Source of the DNA: Microcyclospora pomicola
Taxonomy: Eukaryota > Ascomycota > Dothideomycetes > Capnodiales
NCBI GenBank assembly: GCA_002786065.1
Contig: NHNY01000011.1
Span: 124,001 to 188,000, forward strand
Direction of reading: 5' to 3'
DNA length: 64,000 bases
In this document: positions 11,225 through 23,900 of the stretch, in pieces
Layout: each line of letters starts with the position of its first letter
Position numbering within the stretch: the stretch's first letter is position 1
The notes under the pieces: generated by a model
Told to the model about the DNA's origin: nothing
Database searches by the model: none
What the model saw: only the letters and a program-made list of their open reading frames with translations
Position numbers and translations under genes: made by a program

Positions 11225-14200
11225 TTATTGATTTTGGCCGTTACGGCCATTCAAGCCATCCATGATGGGGACTTGGCTGGGGTCACCGCCAACACCCCCG
11301 CCGCCGGGATTGCCCAGCCCGCCGCCGAAGCCGTCGAACATGGCGGCGGGGCCCGGCGTGAAGCTGCCGAGTCCGAGGCCTTCGGCCCAGTCCCACTCGA
11401 GCGTCATGGGCATCTGCCAGAGATCTTGAGGGACGAAAGGCTGTTGAAAGGCGGTGCCGGGGGAGGCGTTGAAGCGGGCGTCGGTCGGAGCAGGGGCGCC
11501 GTTGTTGTTGGCGGCGTTCATGGCGTCCATCATGCCCATGGTTGGGGAAAAGGGGCCGGGCAAGTTGTTGATGTCGGGCGTGCCGTTCAGCATCGATTGG
11601 TAGGCGGGGATATAGCCATTATTATTTTGCTGGAGGGGAGAGGTGTCGTATACGCCAGTGGGCATGGGGAAGGAGGCATTGGAAGGGTCCCAGGAACTGA
11701 TGTTATTGGTATAGGACATGTGCTGTTGTTGATGTGATGGCTGATCTTGATATGTTTCGCGGACACGCGGGCCCGTCGGTGGCGATTGGAATCCTTGGCT
11801 AGCAGTACCAGAGGGGCTCGCTCCCCAGCTTCCTGGACTCTCGCCTTTATTGCTGGTGGTCTGGCTACTCGCCATACTGGCTCGCAAGCTGGGCGTCTGC
11901 ACCGGGCGACGGTACGGCGCTTGAGTTTCGACTTGCATCTGCTCCAAGGTCTTGCCTTCTTGCAGATTGCGCTCCATCTCTACCTCAGCTGGTGCGCGAT
12001 TGCGTTGCGCTCGTTCCCTTTCGCGCTCTGTGGGTGCGCTGAGCCCCGCAGCCTTGCGCTTACCACGACCACGTAAATCGCGCTCTGCTTTGTCCAGTAC
12101 AACTGTTGCGATGCGTTCAAATTCAGAGCAGATGGACAGCATGCTGCGGACATTACTGTTGGCTTCTGAAATATCGCGCTCTAGCAATGTGAGGAAGTTG
12201 ACCACAGACGACATCAGCTTGAGATCGAAACGTGCGCGAGAGTCTTGCGGATTCTGCAGGATATTTGCAAAAAGTGTGACAAGTGCAGACACAGGATAGT
12301 AGAGTATGAGCCTGAAGTTCCAAGTCAGTAAGATCTCTAGATGTGAGAAGATGCGTGCTTACCAGACACAGGCATAGTCGCCTTGCGGGATGTATCTGAT
12401 CAGCTCAATACTCGTCCTAGCAGCATTGACGCACAAGGCAGCACTCATAAAGACTCTCGGATTCAGCGGACGCGCGTTCAAACCTTGCAAAGCATAGTCA
12501 CTAAGCCGGCTGGTCCAGTACCCATGATGTACGCTCATACGGTGGATGGTGGTGAGACAGTTGTAGTAAGCAAAATGCAACACCACAACATGCAGGATAA
12601 GTGGCGTATGTGCGGCGTGTATCTCATTCTCGGGCCGGAAGTCGAGCGGTATTTGGTCTTTCCACTGCTCGAGCTGTGCATCGAGCTCTCCAATCGTGTT
12701 GAGCAGCTCACCATCTGATTGGCGAGACGCCCGTACAGAGTACAGTTGTTTGTATACTCGACTCTGGATTTGTGCAAAGGTACACATGAGTCGAAAGAGA
12801 TTCATCGATTTGCGGCCTTGCTCGTCCTCTTTGGTAAGGGGAATGTTTCCCACATTGTCGGTAGGATCCTCTGATGGTAGCTCGACATTCATGTCGTCAT
12901 CGTCTTGTGAAGGAGGCCGTCCAGATCGCAGGCAGATGTCCTTGTCTAGAAGGTAGGCGATCCAAAAGACACGCTTCCTCTGTTCGTTCTCCACATCGCT
13001 GAGATTGAAGTCGGAACCTCGCTTGTGCAATCCAATGGAATGCGCAAGACGCACCGCCGCTGCCGTCAGGAAGAATGAAGGTTGTGGGTTGGGGGTGCCC
13101 TGCAAGAACAATGCCATGCCGAGTAATGCTTGTACTGATAGCAGATCAGTGTTCCGCATGGTGAGTTCACTCATGACTGCCATTGCGTTCTTCAGATAGC
13201 CCCATGCGTGCTCATCTTCTTCTTGACCAACAACATTACTCATCACGCGCAAGCGATGCGCAATGCCCAGTGCCACATTCAGACTCGCCCACCACCCACT
13301 CCCTTCGTACGGCTCCGACGAGTAATGCCGATCTACTAGATGCATAAAGGTGGGTTCGTGAAACAGCGGAAACATCCGGTTGAAGTGCTCGAAGTAATCT
13401 CGAAGCAGGGCGAAACATTCTTGCCGACTCGGAAGAGGTTTGTAGATACGCCGGCTGAACAGGTCGTTGAACACTTCTGGCTTCCAGTGGTTGAACCCTT
13501 GTTTCGAGCCGGAAGTCTGTGCGATCATGTGCTGAAAGGACGCATCTCCGGTTTTGGCATTGACCCATTGTATGCCCTTCGGCGAGAAGATCGAAAAGCC
13601 CGAGCTGCTACCTATGTACCGTGTCTCCCCGTACTTGTTGGTGATCAAAGAGCACATCTGATCTGCTAATGCGTCGACCTCCTTAGCCCCCTTTCGTGAC
13701 GGGTTATTGCTGTCACTGCTCTGCGGCTCGGCTGATGGCTTGCTCGAGCCACTCGAACTTGTGCCGTTGGCTTTCGTCGACTGTCTTGAGGCGTGCGACA
13801 ACGCGTTACGTGGTGCCAGAGAGACGAAACCAAGTGGCGATGCCGGGCTTGACCCATTACTTTTTGCACCACCAACACTCTGGCGTTCTGCCAGTTTCCT
13901 CTCCAACGTGCCCAAGTCTGTCCTGCCACCGTCGTCGGCGGTCAGCAGGCCGGACAAACGCAACAGGCTCTCCATACGAGCCAGTCGGTTCTCCAAACCC
14001 TCAATATACTTTGCGCCTTTCGGCGGAGCACGCTTCTTCTCCACCTGCGTAAACACACACTCGGTCTTGTAGTTTTCGCAATGCCCACATTTGGGCATCT
14101 TGCCGTCGCATTTGATCTTCTTCCTTCGACACATGTCGCATGCCCGCGCGATCCGCCTCCTCTTGCTATCCCGCCCCTCACCACCCTCATGGTCGACCTC

Positions 14201-14377
14201 GTTCTCATTGTCGTCCAGATTCGTCCCGTCGCCGTCGTCGAAGCCGTAGTCTGCGTCAGTGGGGTACCACTGGCTGCCGTTGTGTTGTATGTCCTTAGAA
14301 TCCTGGGGCGAAGAGTTGCCATTCAATCCCGAACCTGCGGGGTGACTGATGGAGTGCATGCTGGGTGGTATAGCCAT
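11225..14377 (-). CDS. Zn2Cys6 transcription factor with fungal-specific middle domain
   Basis: Two exons, 14377-12363 and 12311-11225 (1033 residues). The 51-nt intron has donor GTAAGC, a CTGAC branch and acceptor TTCAG; it rebuilds the codon for W in ACVW-LILYYPV. A binuclear zinc cluster spans Cys80-Cys107 with spacing CX2CX6CX6CX2CX6C, preceded by the basic stretch [10 protein letters not shown] linker and coiled-coil segment follow ([16 protein letters not shown]). The fungal transcription-factor domain lies at about residues 310-600 ([34 protein letters not shown]). The C terminus is Gln/Asn/Gly-rich with an aromatic, acidic patch, [10 protein letters not shown], that could be an activation region. 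The nuclear DNA-binding role is secure. Target genes are unknown, and I could not assign a named regulator with confidence. Confidence 0.9.
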
Positions 14378-15912
14378 GAGGACGGGGGAAAGTGGTCAGA
14401 ATTTGTGTTCTCTGGAGCACACGGATCTCTCCACTATGCGTACGGCGTGAGCGCCACGCACGGAGAGGGGAGCGCTATGTTGGCCAAGAGCGAACACGAC
14501 GAAGATCCGTCTTGTGCGCCTGGAGCCGAGGAGTGGTCGCTACGGAACAATCTGTGTCTTCAGCGCTTTGTCATCATCGCGCCCGCGTTCTGACGGATGT
14601 GGTGGGCGATGTGGATCTGGTGTCGCGCACCTTCGCCGTGTGTGCTGAGTTGTATGTCGGGCGTGTCAATTGTGTCGTGGTCATGAACCAGAGCTCGTGT
14701 TTTACATTCCGTGATCTATGGGTCAGACGAGGGTCGTAGTGGGCGAGTCTAGGCACCTAAAAGCGGCCGATGTCATACGATGCGGATGCGGAGTTTAGGA
14801 AAAGTCCAGTCTCCCGTTTGGATGATCGGCACTCGTGCTTCGAAGGTATCGAGGTATCTTCTACTTCGACCTTCGATGCATCAGCCCTGCACGCCACCTT
14901 CTCTCAACCCTTCCACGGCTTCTGGTATACTGACAAGGCAGCGCTTGGATTCGAAGTCCATCCTTTCGGTACCAGACAGCACATCCAGACGATGCAAAGC
15001 CTGTATGATGAAGAGATCATGATAGCGACGGAGTTACGTCCGAATGTACCTCCACCGCGATATTTGGCGACGAGCAGAAGGATATTACCGCCACTTCATT
15101 CTCCTGCTATCTCTGAGGATGAATCGCAAGCTCGGTTTCACGGCGTTGCTGTGGCTGTATAAGCTCTTGCGCGATGTCCACGAGCCGTGACAGAGGTCAT
15201 CATGGATCCGCATTTGAGCAGAAGGGGGTAGCGCCTCCATTCTCTGAAATGCTCGAAATGAATGCTTCGATCACCAGAACCCAGACTCTTGCATTCCCGA
15301 AGCTCTCTGCGCCTCGAAGTCTATAGCGTTTGAATCGTGCTGTAGATGTTCTCAACGATACGGTTTTGAGCATTCCGGCCTCGCGAAGTACCTGAAGAGA
15401 GCACGGCAGCGGCAACTGGACATTCTCGGTCTGAGCGAAATAGCAGAGGTAGTTCCAAGTGCAGTGCCCCTGGATGAAACAGATGATCTGGGTAGGTGTT
15501 TGTTTGTATCGGTCGTCATCCACCGATCAAGCATTTGTACGTAGATGGTGACCTGTTGTACATGCATTTACGCTCGACCTCATGCCTCCCATTGCACACC
15601 GACGCCACAGATCCGTGAAGTCTTCGAACTTATCGTGCGACCAACGTACAATTCCACCCACCAATTTGACATAATAATTTACATCAGCAATAAAACAGAC
15701 ACTCGGCGCTTCAAGTCTTGCTCAGCAGAAATCATCGTTGACGACGGGAACAACGCGGACACGCGACACCACCTATCAGCCCACGTGGCTCGCAGCCTGT
15801 ACCACGTAGCATTCTCGACGTCGCCTGGCCTTATCAACAAGAACAACATTAGCATCCAAGAAAGTAAATAGAACTCCACCTCCCCGGCTAACAGCTCGGA
15901 CGTCGCGTCGAG
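14378..15912. other. Divergent intergenic region, weak candidate ORF only
   Basis: This stretch separates the Zn2Cys6 gene (-) and the alpha/beta hydrolase (+), so it should hold both promoters. One + frame, ATG 14770 to 15162 (130 codons, starting MSYDADAEFRKS), has reasonably protein-like composition but no recognisable domain, signal peptide or homologue I know. I give that frame about 0.2 as a real gene. A minus-strand frame at 15523-15200 looks like chance. Confidence 0.4.
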
Positions 15913-17132
15913 ATGAGTGCCCCGGCCGGCTGGATGCAGACCATCCAAGGCCATGCGGCAAGCCTCAACGCGAACTGGCAGAGTTTCCTGCTGCAGCAAC
16001 ATCACCACCAGATCAACCAGACGATCGGAAAGCAGCTGACCGCGGAGGAGCTGCAAGCCCATCCGGAATATCCGCATGTCAATTGGGATCTGAAGGCGGA
16101 CAAGAAAGGTCGACTCGAGGTCGCGAAGGACCGGGGAGGACCGCTGAAGATCGCGTATGAGGTCCATGGCACGGGAAGTAAGAAACTCGTGGTGAGTACT
16201 TCAAGTTGTCTGGCCAATTCTTCGCAAGACAAAACAAGTCACAATCGCTCCGATGTCCAAGCTGACTTTCCCTCCTCTTGCCACAGTTCATCATGGGACT
16301 CGGCGGATACATGAAGTCCTGGCAGCGGCAGACCAAAGACTTCGGGCACACGCACGGGTCCGAGTACAGCTGCCTGGTGTTTGACAACCGCGGGATCGGC
16401 GACAGCGACAAGCCGGTGCTACGGTACACGACGTCGGAGATGGCGACGGACGTCGTCGAGCTGCTCGACCACCTGGGCTGGACGGCGGCGCGCAGCCTGC
16501 ACATCATCGGCATCAGCATGGGCGGCATGATCGCGCAGGAGCTGGGGCTGCAGATCCCCGCGCGCGTCTGCAGCCTGAACCTGATCTCGACGGCGCCGCG
16601 CATCGTGCGCACGCTGCCGTTCATGGAGAACGTGCGCAACCGGCTGAACCTGATGTGGCCGAAGCCGCTGGACGGGCAGATCGCCAAGGTCAAGGCGGAC
16701 TGCTACTCGGCGGCCTGGCTGGCGCAGCCCGACGACACCGAGCACGTCGTGCAGCCCTTCCCGACCAACGGCGACCGCTTCGCCGCCGGCGAGGTCACCA
16801 AGCGCATGTCGCCCGACGCCTTCAAGCTGTCCGGCTTCCTCTGCCAGCTGTACGCCGCCGGCTTCCACCACAAGACCGCCGCGCAGCTCAAGGTGCTCGG
16901 CGACCGCGTCGGGCGCCCGCGCATCATGGTCTTCCACGGCGATAACGACCACATGGTCGATTTCGTGCATGGCAAGCTACTGCTCGAGGAGCTCGGCGGC
17001 GAGGCCGGCGGCGTCGTCAAGAGCTTCCATCAGGGCATTGGACATGTCGCGCCGCTCGAGATCCGGCAGAAGTTTGCCGAGATCATCATGGAGCGGGTGG
17101 CGGCTACAGAGGCGATGGGCAAGGACGAGTGA
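15913..17132 (+). CDS. Alpha/beta hydrolase-fold enzyme
   Basis: Two exons, 15913-16191 and 16287-17132 (374 residues). The 95-nt intron has donor GTGAGT and acceptor CCACAG in phase 0, joining GSKKLV to FIMGLGGYMKSW. The catalytic residues of the fold are visible. The nucleophile Ser170 sits in the elbow GISMGG. Asp314 (or Asp312) lies in HGDNDHMV, and His346 lies in GIGHVAP. An oxyanion-type loop, MGLGG, and the VFDNRGIGDS strand after it are also typical. The N-terminal 90 residues are an extension with a His/Gln run. There is no signal peptide, so it is probably cytosolic. The substrate cannot be told. Exon 2 has much higher GC than its surroundings (see findings). The gene converges on the DnaJ-TPR gene. 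Confidence 0.88.
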
Positions 17133-17604
17133 GAGGGTATGGCAATGTCGCGGAAGGGGGAGGTCAACGTCAGAAGGTCAAGCTCAGCGATGCACGATAT
17201 CCCAGGGCAGGCTCGTCGCCGCGTTCTAGAATGTTATTAGACTATACACCGAACAATCAAGCGTTTCGCCTTTCGTCTTTGAGTGATATGACCACGAAGT
17301 GATGACGTGATGGTACAAGGCAACTGAAGAGACGAATTCAAGGACTTGGTGAGTTGGACAGTTCTATGGAGACATTCTCTATTCGGGGAAAACCGAGTTC
17401 TATATGCCAAGACGCCCAAGGCTATGCTGTTTTCTAAGCGATCAGAAATGGCAACAGGGGTGCAGCCAGGGGATCAGATGGCAGACTCCCGCGATCAGAC
17501 GCAGGGGGAGCGCGGCCGACCAATGCTGCTGCCGCTGCTGCTGCTGTTCCGGCTTCACAATCCATCATCGCCGAGCAAATTTATCATGTGCGGAGACTCG
17601 TGAA
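17133..17604. other. Intergenic between converging genes
   Basis: The 3' ends of the hydrolase (+) and the TPR-DnaJ gene (-) meet here. A short CTG-rich run (about 17525-17547) is the only repeat seen. No gene recognised. Confidence 0.5.
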
Positions 17605-19870
17605 TCAGCCAAACGGTGAAAAGCCTCCGCGTCCTCCTCCACCACCGAAGGAGTGGAAGCCACCTCCGCCTCGGCCGCCCCCACCGCCGTTCATCATGTT
17701 GAAGAGCATCTCAGGGTCGATCTGGACGCCGCCCCCTCCGAACCCGCCGCCCATACCGCCGAAGCCACCACCCATGCCGCCGCCAAAGTCGCCCGGCTCC
17801 ATCAGATCTACGCCGCTATCGTAGCGCTCACGTCTCTGGGCGTCGACGAGCGTCTCGTGCGCTTCCTGGATATCCTTGAAGCGGTTCTCAGCCTCGGGAT
17901 CGCCAATGTTCTTGTCCGGGTGGTGGATGACGGCCAGCTTCTTGTAGGCGCGCTTGATCTCGTGCTCCGAGGCATCCTTATCGATATTGAGGATCTTGTA
18001 ATAGTCTTTCCGCTTGCTCTTCTTGAGCTCCAGCTCGGCATTCTTGATGTCCTTGGCGATCCCGGGCTCTTCCGGCGATTGCTCCTGGATGCTCTTATAT
18101 GCACGCACCGCCTCATCCCAGTCGCCACCTTCGCCGAGCGCTTTGGCGCGCGTCTTCCGTGCTTTGGTATAGCTGGGATCGAGCTTGATTGCTTGATCAC
18201 AGTCTTCGATCGCTTGCGTCCATTTCTTTTGTTTTGAGTAGCACATAGCGCGGTTGTTGAGGATTTTCGAGTTGGTTCCCCTGTTGCCTGGGTCGACTTG
18301 TAGTGCCGAGGTGTAGGTATCGACGGCTTGCTGGTATCGGGCAGCTTTGAAGTGTCCATTTCCTTCCTCCTTCATCCGGTCCAGCTTCTGTACCATTCGA
18401 AGGTATTTGACGGCATCTTTGAAGTCCGGATCGCATGACAAGGCTTGGCGGAAATGCTGGATGGCCTTGTCGTTGTCACCCTGCGCATAGAGCGCGCGAC
18501 CTCGGAGGACCAGCGCTTCAGGATCGGCGTTGTTAGCGCGTAGAAGCGACATGGCTACGTTTTGTGCATCACCCAAAGCGTTGACATTGCCCATTTTGAG
18601 CAATGCCTCGCCTCGTAGCAATCTCCACTTCCGGGGTGGTTGGACGTATGAACCTAGACCACGCTCTGCTTGGTCCAGGGCATGTATGGCCATCGAGCCA
18701 GAAGTGCCGTTTTGTATGGTATCCTGTGCTTGGCTGATATGTGACTGCATAGCTACAGCGGGAGCCTTGTCCTTAGCAGAAGCTGGCGGCTGTATCCGAT
18801 CGAAGACGTCGAGAGCATCTTGTGGTCGGCCGAGGGCTGTGTATACCTTCGCCAGTCTTTGTAGGATCTTGGTGCTGTTGGGTTCACGCTCATCTGCGCC
18901 TTTGCAATCTTCCAGTGCCTCTAGCCATCGAGTGGCAGCCATATAAGCAGCGGCTCGATTCGAGAGGTATGTTGCTGATTGCGGATCGGCCTCGATTGCT
19001 AGAAACCAACACATTAGCTCGATGGAGCACAACGAATCAACCACAGATTCGGCACAAACCTTTCGAGTATTCCTCGATCGCCTTGTCATACAACCCGGCC
19101 TTGTAGAATTTGTTGCCTTCCGCCTTGCAAACCTCCGGGTCGACCGCTGGCTTTTCTGGCGGAGGCGGACTGGCAGGTGTCCGATGTGGTGGCGGAGCTG
19201 GGCCCTCGCCATTTTTGTCTTCCTGTGCTGCCTGAGCGTCACCATTCGTCGCCGGCTCTTCAGGCACAGGTGTGGTCTCCACCATCGGGTCACCCTTCAC
19301 CTCGTCCGACCCCGCTACACCATTCGTCTTCTCGTTCACCGGTGAACTCATACTCGACCGTGGGTGACTCGATCGAGAGTGTGTACGTGAGTGAGAGTTG
19401 ATACTCAACGCACTCAGTCTCCGCAACTCGGCCGGGGGCAAGTTCAGCGGATGCTCGTCCTCCCCCTCCTCGCTAATCTTGCGTCTCGAGGGGAAACTCT
19501 TGCTGGCCCGCGGACTCGCAGCACCGCTCACACCACTCTTCTCACGTCCAAAGTAGCCTCCGCTGCCTTTACTTTTACTTTCCACGGAACTTCCGGTATT
19601 GCTACTAGATGAGTTGTTCACTCGGTGTTTGTCGTCCTTCGCAAGCGGCGACTGTAACCGTCGTTGGCGCTGTTCGAGGCCTTCGGTCTGTGAAGCGGAC
19701 TCCCTCGGAAAACCCGCAGTATTGCTGGAGGACGATGCAGAAGCAGGAGTGCTTTTCTCGTCTCTAGCGCCGACGGCAGCAGAAGAAGCAGTCGATCGTG
19801 GCGTCGCAGACGGCGAAGTAGCTGCAGAGGTGGAGGCGGAAGACTTGGATCTGCGATTGAACAACGGCAT
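17605..19870 (-). CDS. TPR and DnaJ-domain co-chaperone (DNAJC7/Tpr2-like)
   Basis: Two exons, 19870-19060 and 18998-17605 (734 residues). The 61-nt intron has donor GTTTGT and acceptor TTCTAG; it joins AIEEYSKG to AIEADPQSATYLSN through a split Gly/Ala codon boundary. The N-terminal 250 residues are Ser-, Thr- and Pro-rich and disordered. TPR repeats follow from about residue 250 to 590 in two blocks (AEGNKFYKAGLYDKAIEEY; EGNGHFKAARYQQAVDTY; NNRAMCYSKQKKWTQAIEDC). The J domain lies at about 600-670 with the HPD triad in VIHHPDKN. The tail is Gly/Phe-rich (GGGMGGGFGG). The order (TPRs, J domain, G/F tail) matches DNAJC7/Tpr2, which passes clients between Hsp70 and Hsp90. The frame is open upstream to 20128, but ATG 19870 (MPLFNRRSK) is the plausible start. 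Confidence 0.9.
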
Positions 19871-20943
19871 ATCACACAGGGTACGGATCCCCCCCTCTAA
19901 GCAGAAGCCACCCCACGGAAAAAAGGCGAAAAGCTTGCCGAGATACCTTGCGGTGTCGTGTGCGGCGGCTGATCGCAGTAAAAGCGGGTTGGGCGGCGGG
20001 TCGTGGCGGACGGCGGCAGAGGGCGAAAGCCAGAAGACGATCGGATAGCGGGCAGCAGGTACAGTGATAATGGTACGGTCGGGATTAATATAAAATGCAG
20101 CTGCTCGTCGTAGGAAGCTGACGGGCACCGATTTGTTCGTGGAGAACGAGCCGTGGCGGATGATTCAGGTGACGGATGGGGGCACGATGGTTATTTCATG
20201 ACTGTGCTGGACTACTGCCGTGCGCTGACACCATTCTGGCGCACTAGAATGCTGCTCACATGTGCTATTGGACCAGCTCGTGCAGCCTGACATCTGTGCT
20301 GGCCTTTGCTGCCAACGGCCATATTTACGACTTTTCGCCCCACGTCCGGCCTCGCCTTTCTAGAAGCTTCTCTCGGCGAGCAATTTGATGTGCCGACTCG
20401 ATGCCCCTGAGAGACTCTTTGCTTAATTCTCCGACCAAAGATAGGGGTAACAAGATATCGTCAGATGTCGGCGAATGTTTACAGTCAGCGACATACAACC
20501 GTCGTCGTGCCAATCTGAAAGTAGTCACTTCTCGAAATCAGAGGTTTGAGGTTGATTCAATGTGTGGATCGTAGGATCTACAGCGAACATGCGGTGGAAC
20601 TGGCGAGGACAACTGAAGACAAGATGTAGTCCACTTCCACCAACACTTCAATATGTTGGACAACAGTACAGGAGTTGAGTAATAATACACACAATATACA
20701 CCAACATTCGCTTTTCGTACAGTTCCATCGCTCTGCCTCGCTTTCCATGCTTGCAATCTGGCCGCAATTGGCCACCACACTCGAACACAAACGACAATCA
20801 GCCACTCTGCATATCAATGACCCACATCCTTATTCCTCACCATGCCACCGGAGCACAGGAGTCTTCGCTTTGTATACGTGAACAACACGTCTCAGTGGAG
20901 ACCACTATTGCCGCCCGGTCCACATTTCACCCCTGACCCCTTT
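19871..20943. other. Upstream region of the DnaJ gene and 3' region of Clu1
   Basis: Both flanking genes are on the minus strand. This 1.07-kb gap should hold the DnaJ promoter on the left and the Clu1 3' UTR on the right. Only short motif-free frames are present. Confidence 0.45.
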
Positions 20944-23900
20944 TCATGCGGCGGTCGAAGTCCTCTGCTGCCTCCTCTTGGGATTGGCCTGCTTCTTCTT
21001 GGGTGTTCGCTCCTTTCCACTCTCACCGTTGATGTACCGCAACAGCTCGTCGATACTCTGCTGGTCATGTCCACCGGCAGCTGCTGGACGCACAGACGAT
21101 GGCATTGGCGCCGCCGCTGTATTGGCAGCTGCAGGAGGCTGAGGTCGAGTCCCAGCCGCCACTCTCGACGGAGCCTTACCATTGCGGCTGAGCAAGAGCC
21201 GGCGGTTCTGGAGCAGGTTCGCCTGCTTAGCCTGGTTGACGGCGGAGTGAGTGAGCGTCTCCAACCAGTTCTCTGCTTCCTTTGTGTTCTGGTTTTCGGC
21301 TCCAAGCTCAGCTTTGAAGATGGAGTAGCTCTCGCGCATCTTCGCCACGGCAAGCTTCGAGTCGTGGTCCAGTGCCAGAGCCTGTGCCAGCTGGAACAGT
21401 AAAGTGGCTGTGTTGATGCTCTGCTTTCCTGCCACCTCTTCACAGATCTCCAAAGATGCTTCAAACCATATACGCGATTCGTGAAACTGCTTCAGCGTCT
21501 GAAGCATGACAGCGGCGTTGTTGATGGTGGTAATAGAGTCAGGGTGGCGAACGCCGTAGACGATCTTCCACAAATCCAAAGCGTGGCGGACGTATGCGAG
21601 TGCTGTCCGTGTGTTGCCAGTTGCGTGCTCGAACAACGACAGATTGAGGTAGGCAAGCACGGTCTCGGCGTGGTCGACACCAAGGGTGCGCTCCGAGACG
21701 ATCACCGCCTTCTTCGCTAATTCGACAGCTGCCGGCTTCTCGTCCAAGTTGTAGTAAAGCGTGGAGAGTGCGTAATAGACTCGCGCAACTTCAGGGTGAA
21801 GGATGCCATAGATCTGCTCGTGCAGGCTCAAACTCTCCAACAATAGCTCTTGTCCGAGTTCCTTCTGGTCCTGCTGGATACTTACGCGACCAGCATCCAA
21901 GGCCTCTTCAGCAAGAGTGCTGCGTGGGGATGTTTCCTTCACGATCGGCACTATGTTGTAGATGTTTTCCGGGTGGAACGTTAGAGGTGCCGAGACAGGC
22001 GAGCCAGTCGCCGAACGTGCTGGAGAGTGGTCGGCGTGCTTCTTCTTTTTCTTCTTGTTCCCACCTTCTGAAGCTGGATGAACGCCATTGGTTTGTGGTA
22101 CAGCCAATGAGTCGATCGACTTCTTTTCCTGAAGCTGCTGTGGCGCGGTCTCTTTGGTGAACTGATATTCTTTTGCCTCGAGCTGGAAGCCTAGCTTCAG
22201 AGAGATCTCACGAAGCATTTGCAATTGCTTGCCTGCCGTCAACAGCTCGGTGCCAACATTGAACCTGTACCGGAGTTCAACTTGCTCTTGCAGAGCAGTG
22301 ACAAGACTAGCTGGTGTTACCTGCTCAAACCCAAATTCAACATCTGGGTACAAAGCTTTAAGCTCTTCTTCCACCTCCGCGTGCGGCTTGGTGTTCAGCT
22401 CAGCACCAAGCAAGCAGTTCAGTAGATGGCTCACACCACTTTGTGCGAAGAGGGGCGGTAGTTGCCTAAGGTACTTGTTACAAACGTGCTTGAATGCCCT
22501 GCTGACCATCTCCTGCTGAGCCAGCTGTTTGAGTGCCACGAGGCGTTTGTCGTCTTTGTCTGAGCACAGTCGCGCAATCTCACCGAGATATCTTACGTTG
22601 ACACCACGCTTATGCATCTCCCGGACCAGGCTTTGACCGTCCATGGGGAAGCCGACATCGCCTTCTTGCATGTCGTGCACCAGTCTTGGAATGACTTCAT
22701 CCGTGAGGTATTTGCAGACGGCGCGGACGTCAGCTTCGTCTGCTTCCCACTCCGCCTTTTCCTCCTCCGATTGTGGTTGCTGCCCACTGAAGACGTCCGG
22801 GTTGAGTGTGAATGAGAAGCCTGAGATATCAACTGCCTCTTGTTGTTGCTGCTTGGATTTGGTCTCGGCATCCTTCTCTTCGGCCTCACCATTAGTCAGC
22901 GCCTTATCTGAATCTTCGGAGTTCGTGCCATTGATATGCTCGCCATTGGTCTTCTCCTCTTTTCCGACTGTGTCTTGCGCGGCCTCGGCCTGTGTCCGAT
23001 CTGCACGCTTCTTCTCTAGTTCCTTCGAGATGTATTCTCTAAGCTTGCCGAAGCGGTAAGACTCCACAAGCTCAGGTCGCAGTACTGTCATTCTGTGCAG
23101 GTAGCGCTTGTCTTCTGCTACGTCCGCGCCACGGTGCTTTTCCAGCCATGCAACATCCAAGGGAGTGATGCGGTACAAGTCCAGGATGTACTTCCTGCCG
23201 TCAGTACCCAACAGGCCTTTGGTCTCCACGCTAGCAGCTAGTTCGTGCTTCTTAAGATCCTTGTCCCAAACGGCATGCTGCTTTACACGCATAGCCTTGC
23301 TGAGCTCACCAAATGGACCGGCAAAGGTCTCGTTGGTCGCGATAACATCCTTGCCTTCGACTCCGCCGTAGTCGATCTGGTGCTCGCCAGGCTCGCGCTG
23401 CTTGAAGATTCCAGGGACGATGCTTTGCCCAACGATACGCTTGCCTAGGTAATCAACGACCACAGTTCCAGCCGTGAAAAGCCCGTTGATATCCAATTGA
23501 TTCACATTCTTGACGCCCTGTACATCTTTGCCCGTTGCGACACGAGCAGCTTCATCGCCTCCATCGCTAGCGAATGTTCCGACGCCATCAGCGCCGAATG
23601 AGAAGAAAACATTGTTGTACACAAAGATCTGCGCATCCTTGCCTTCGGTTGGGTTTAGGGGCTGGACCTCGCCACGTGCAACAAGCACGGCACCACGTAC
23701 GGCGGCCTCATTGTACTCCGCAAAGAGTTTGCTGGTTAAGCGCTCTCGGAACACGCGGTCTTGTACAGTCTCTTTCGGCAATTCACGAGTTGATTGGAAT
23801 TCTTCATTCCAGTCGCGTAGCGTTTCAGCATTGTCTGCGCCGGCTAACAGGAATGGCTCCTGTGATCGAGTGAGGTCGGACTGGTGCTGTTGAATTGACG

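Noticed and set aside
16419-16970. 183-codon minus-strand frame in the alpha/beta hydrolase
   Set aside because: Antisense to the GC-rich exon 2, where stops are rare by composition. Its His/Asp/Arg-rich translation has no motif.
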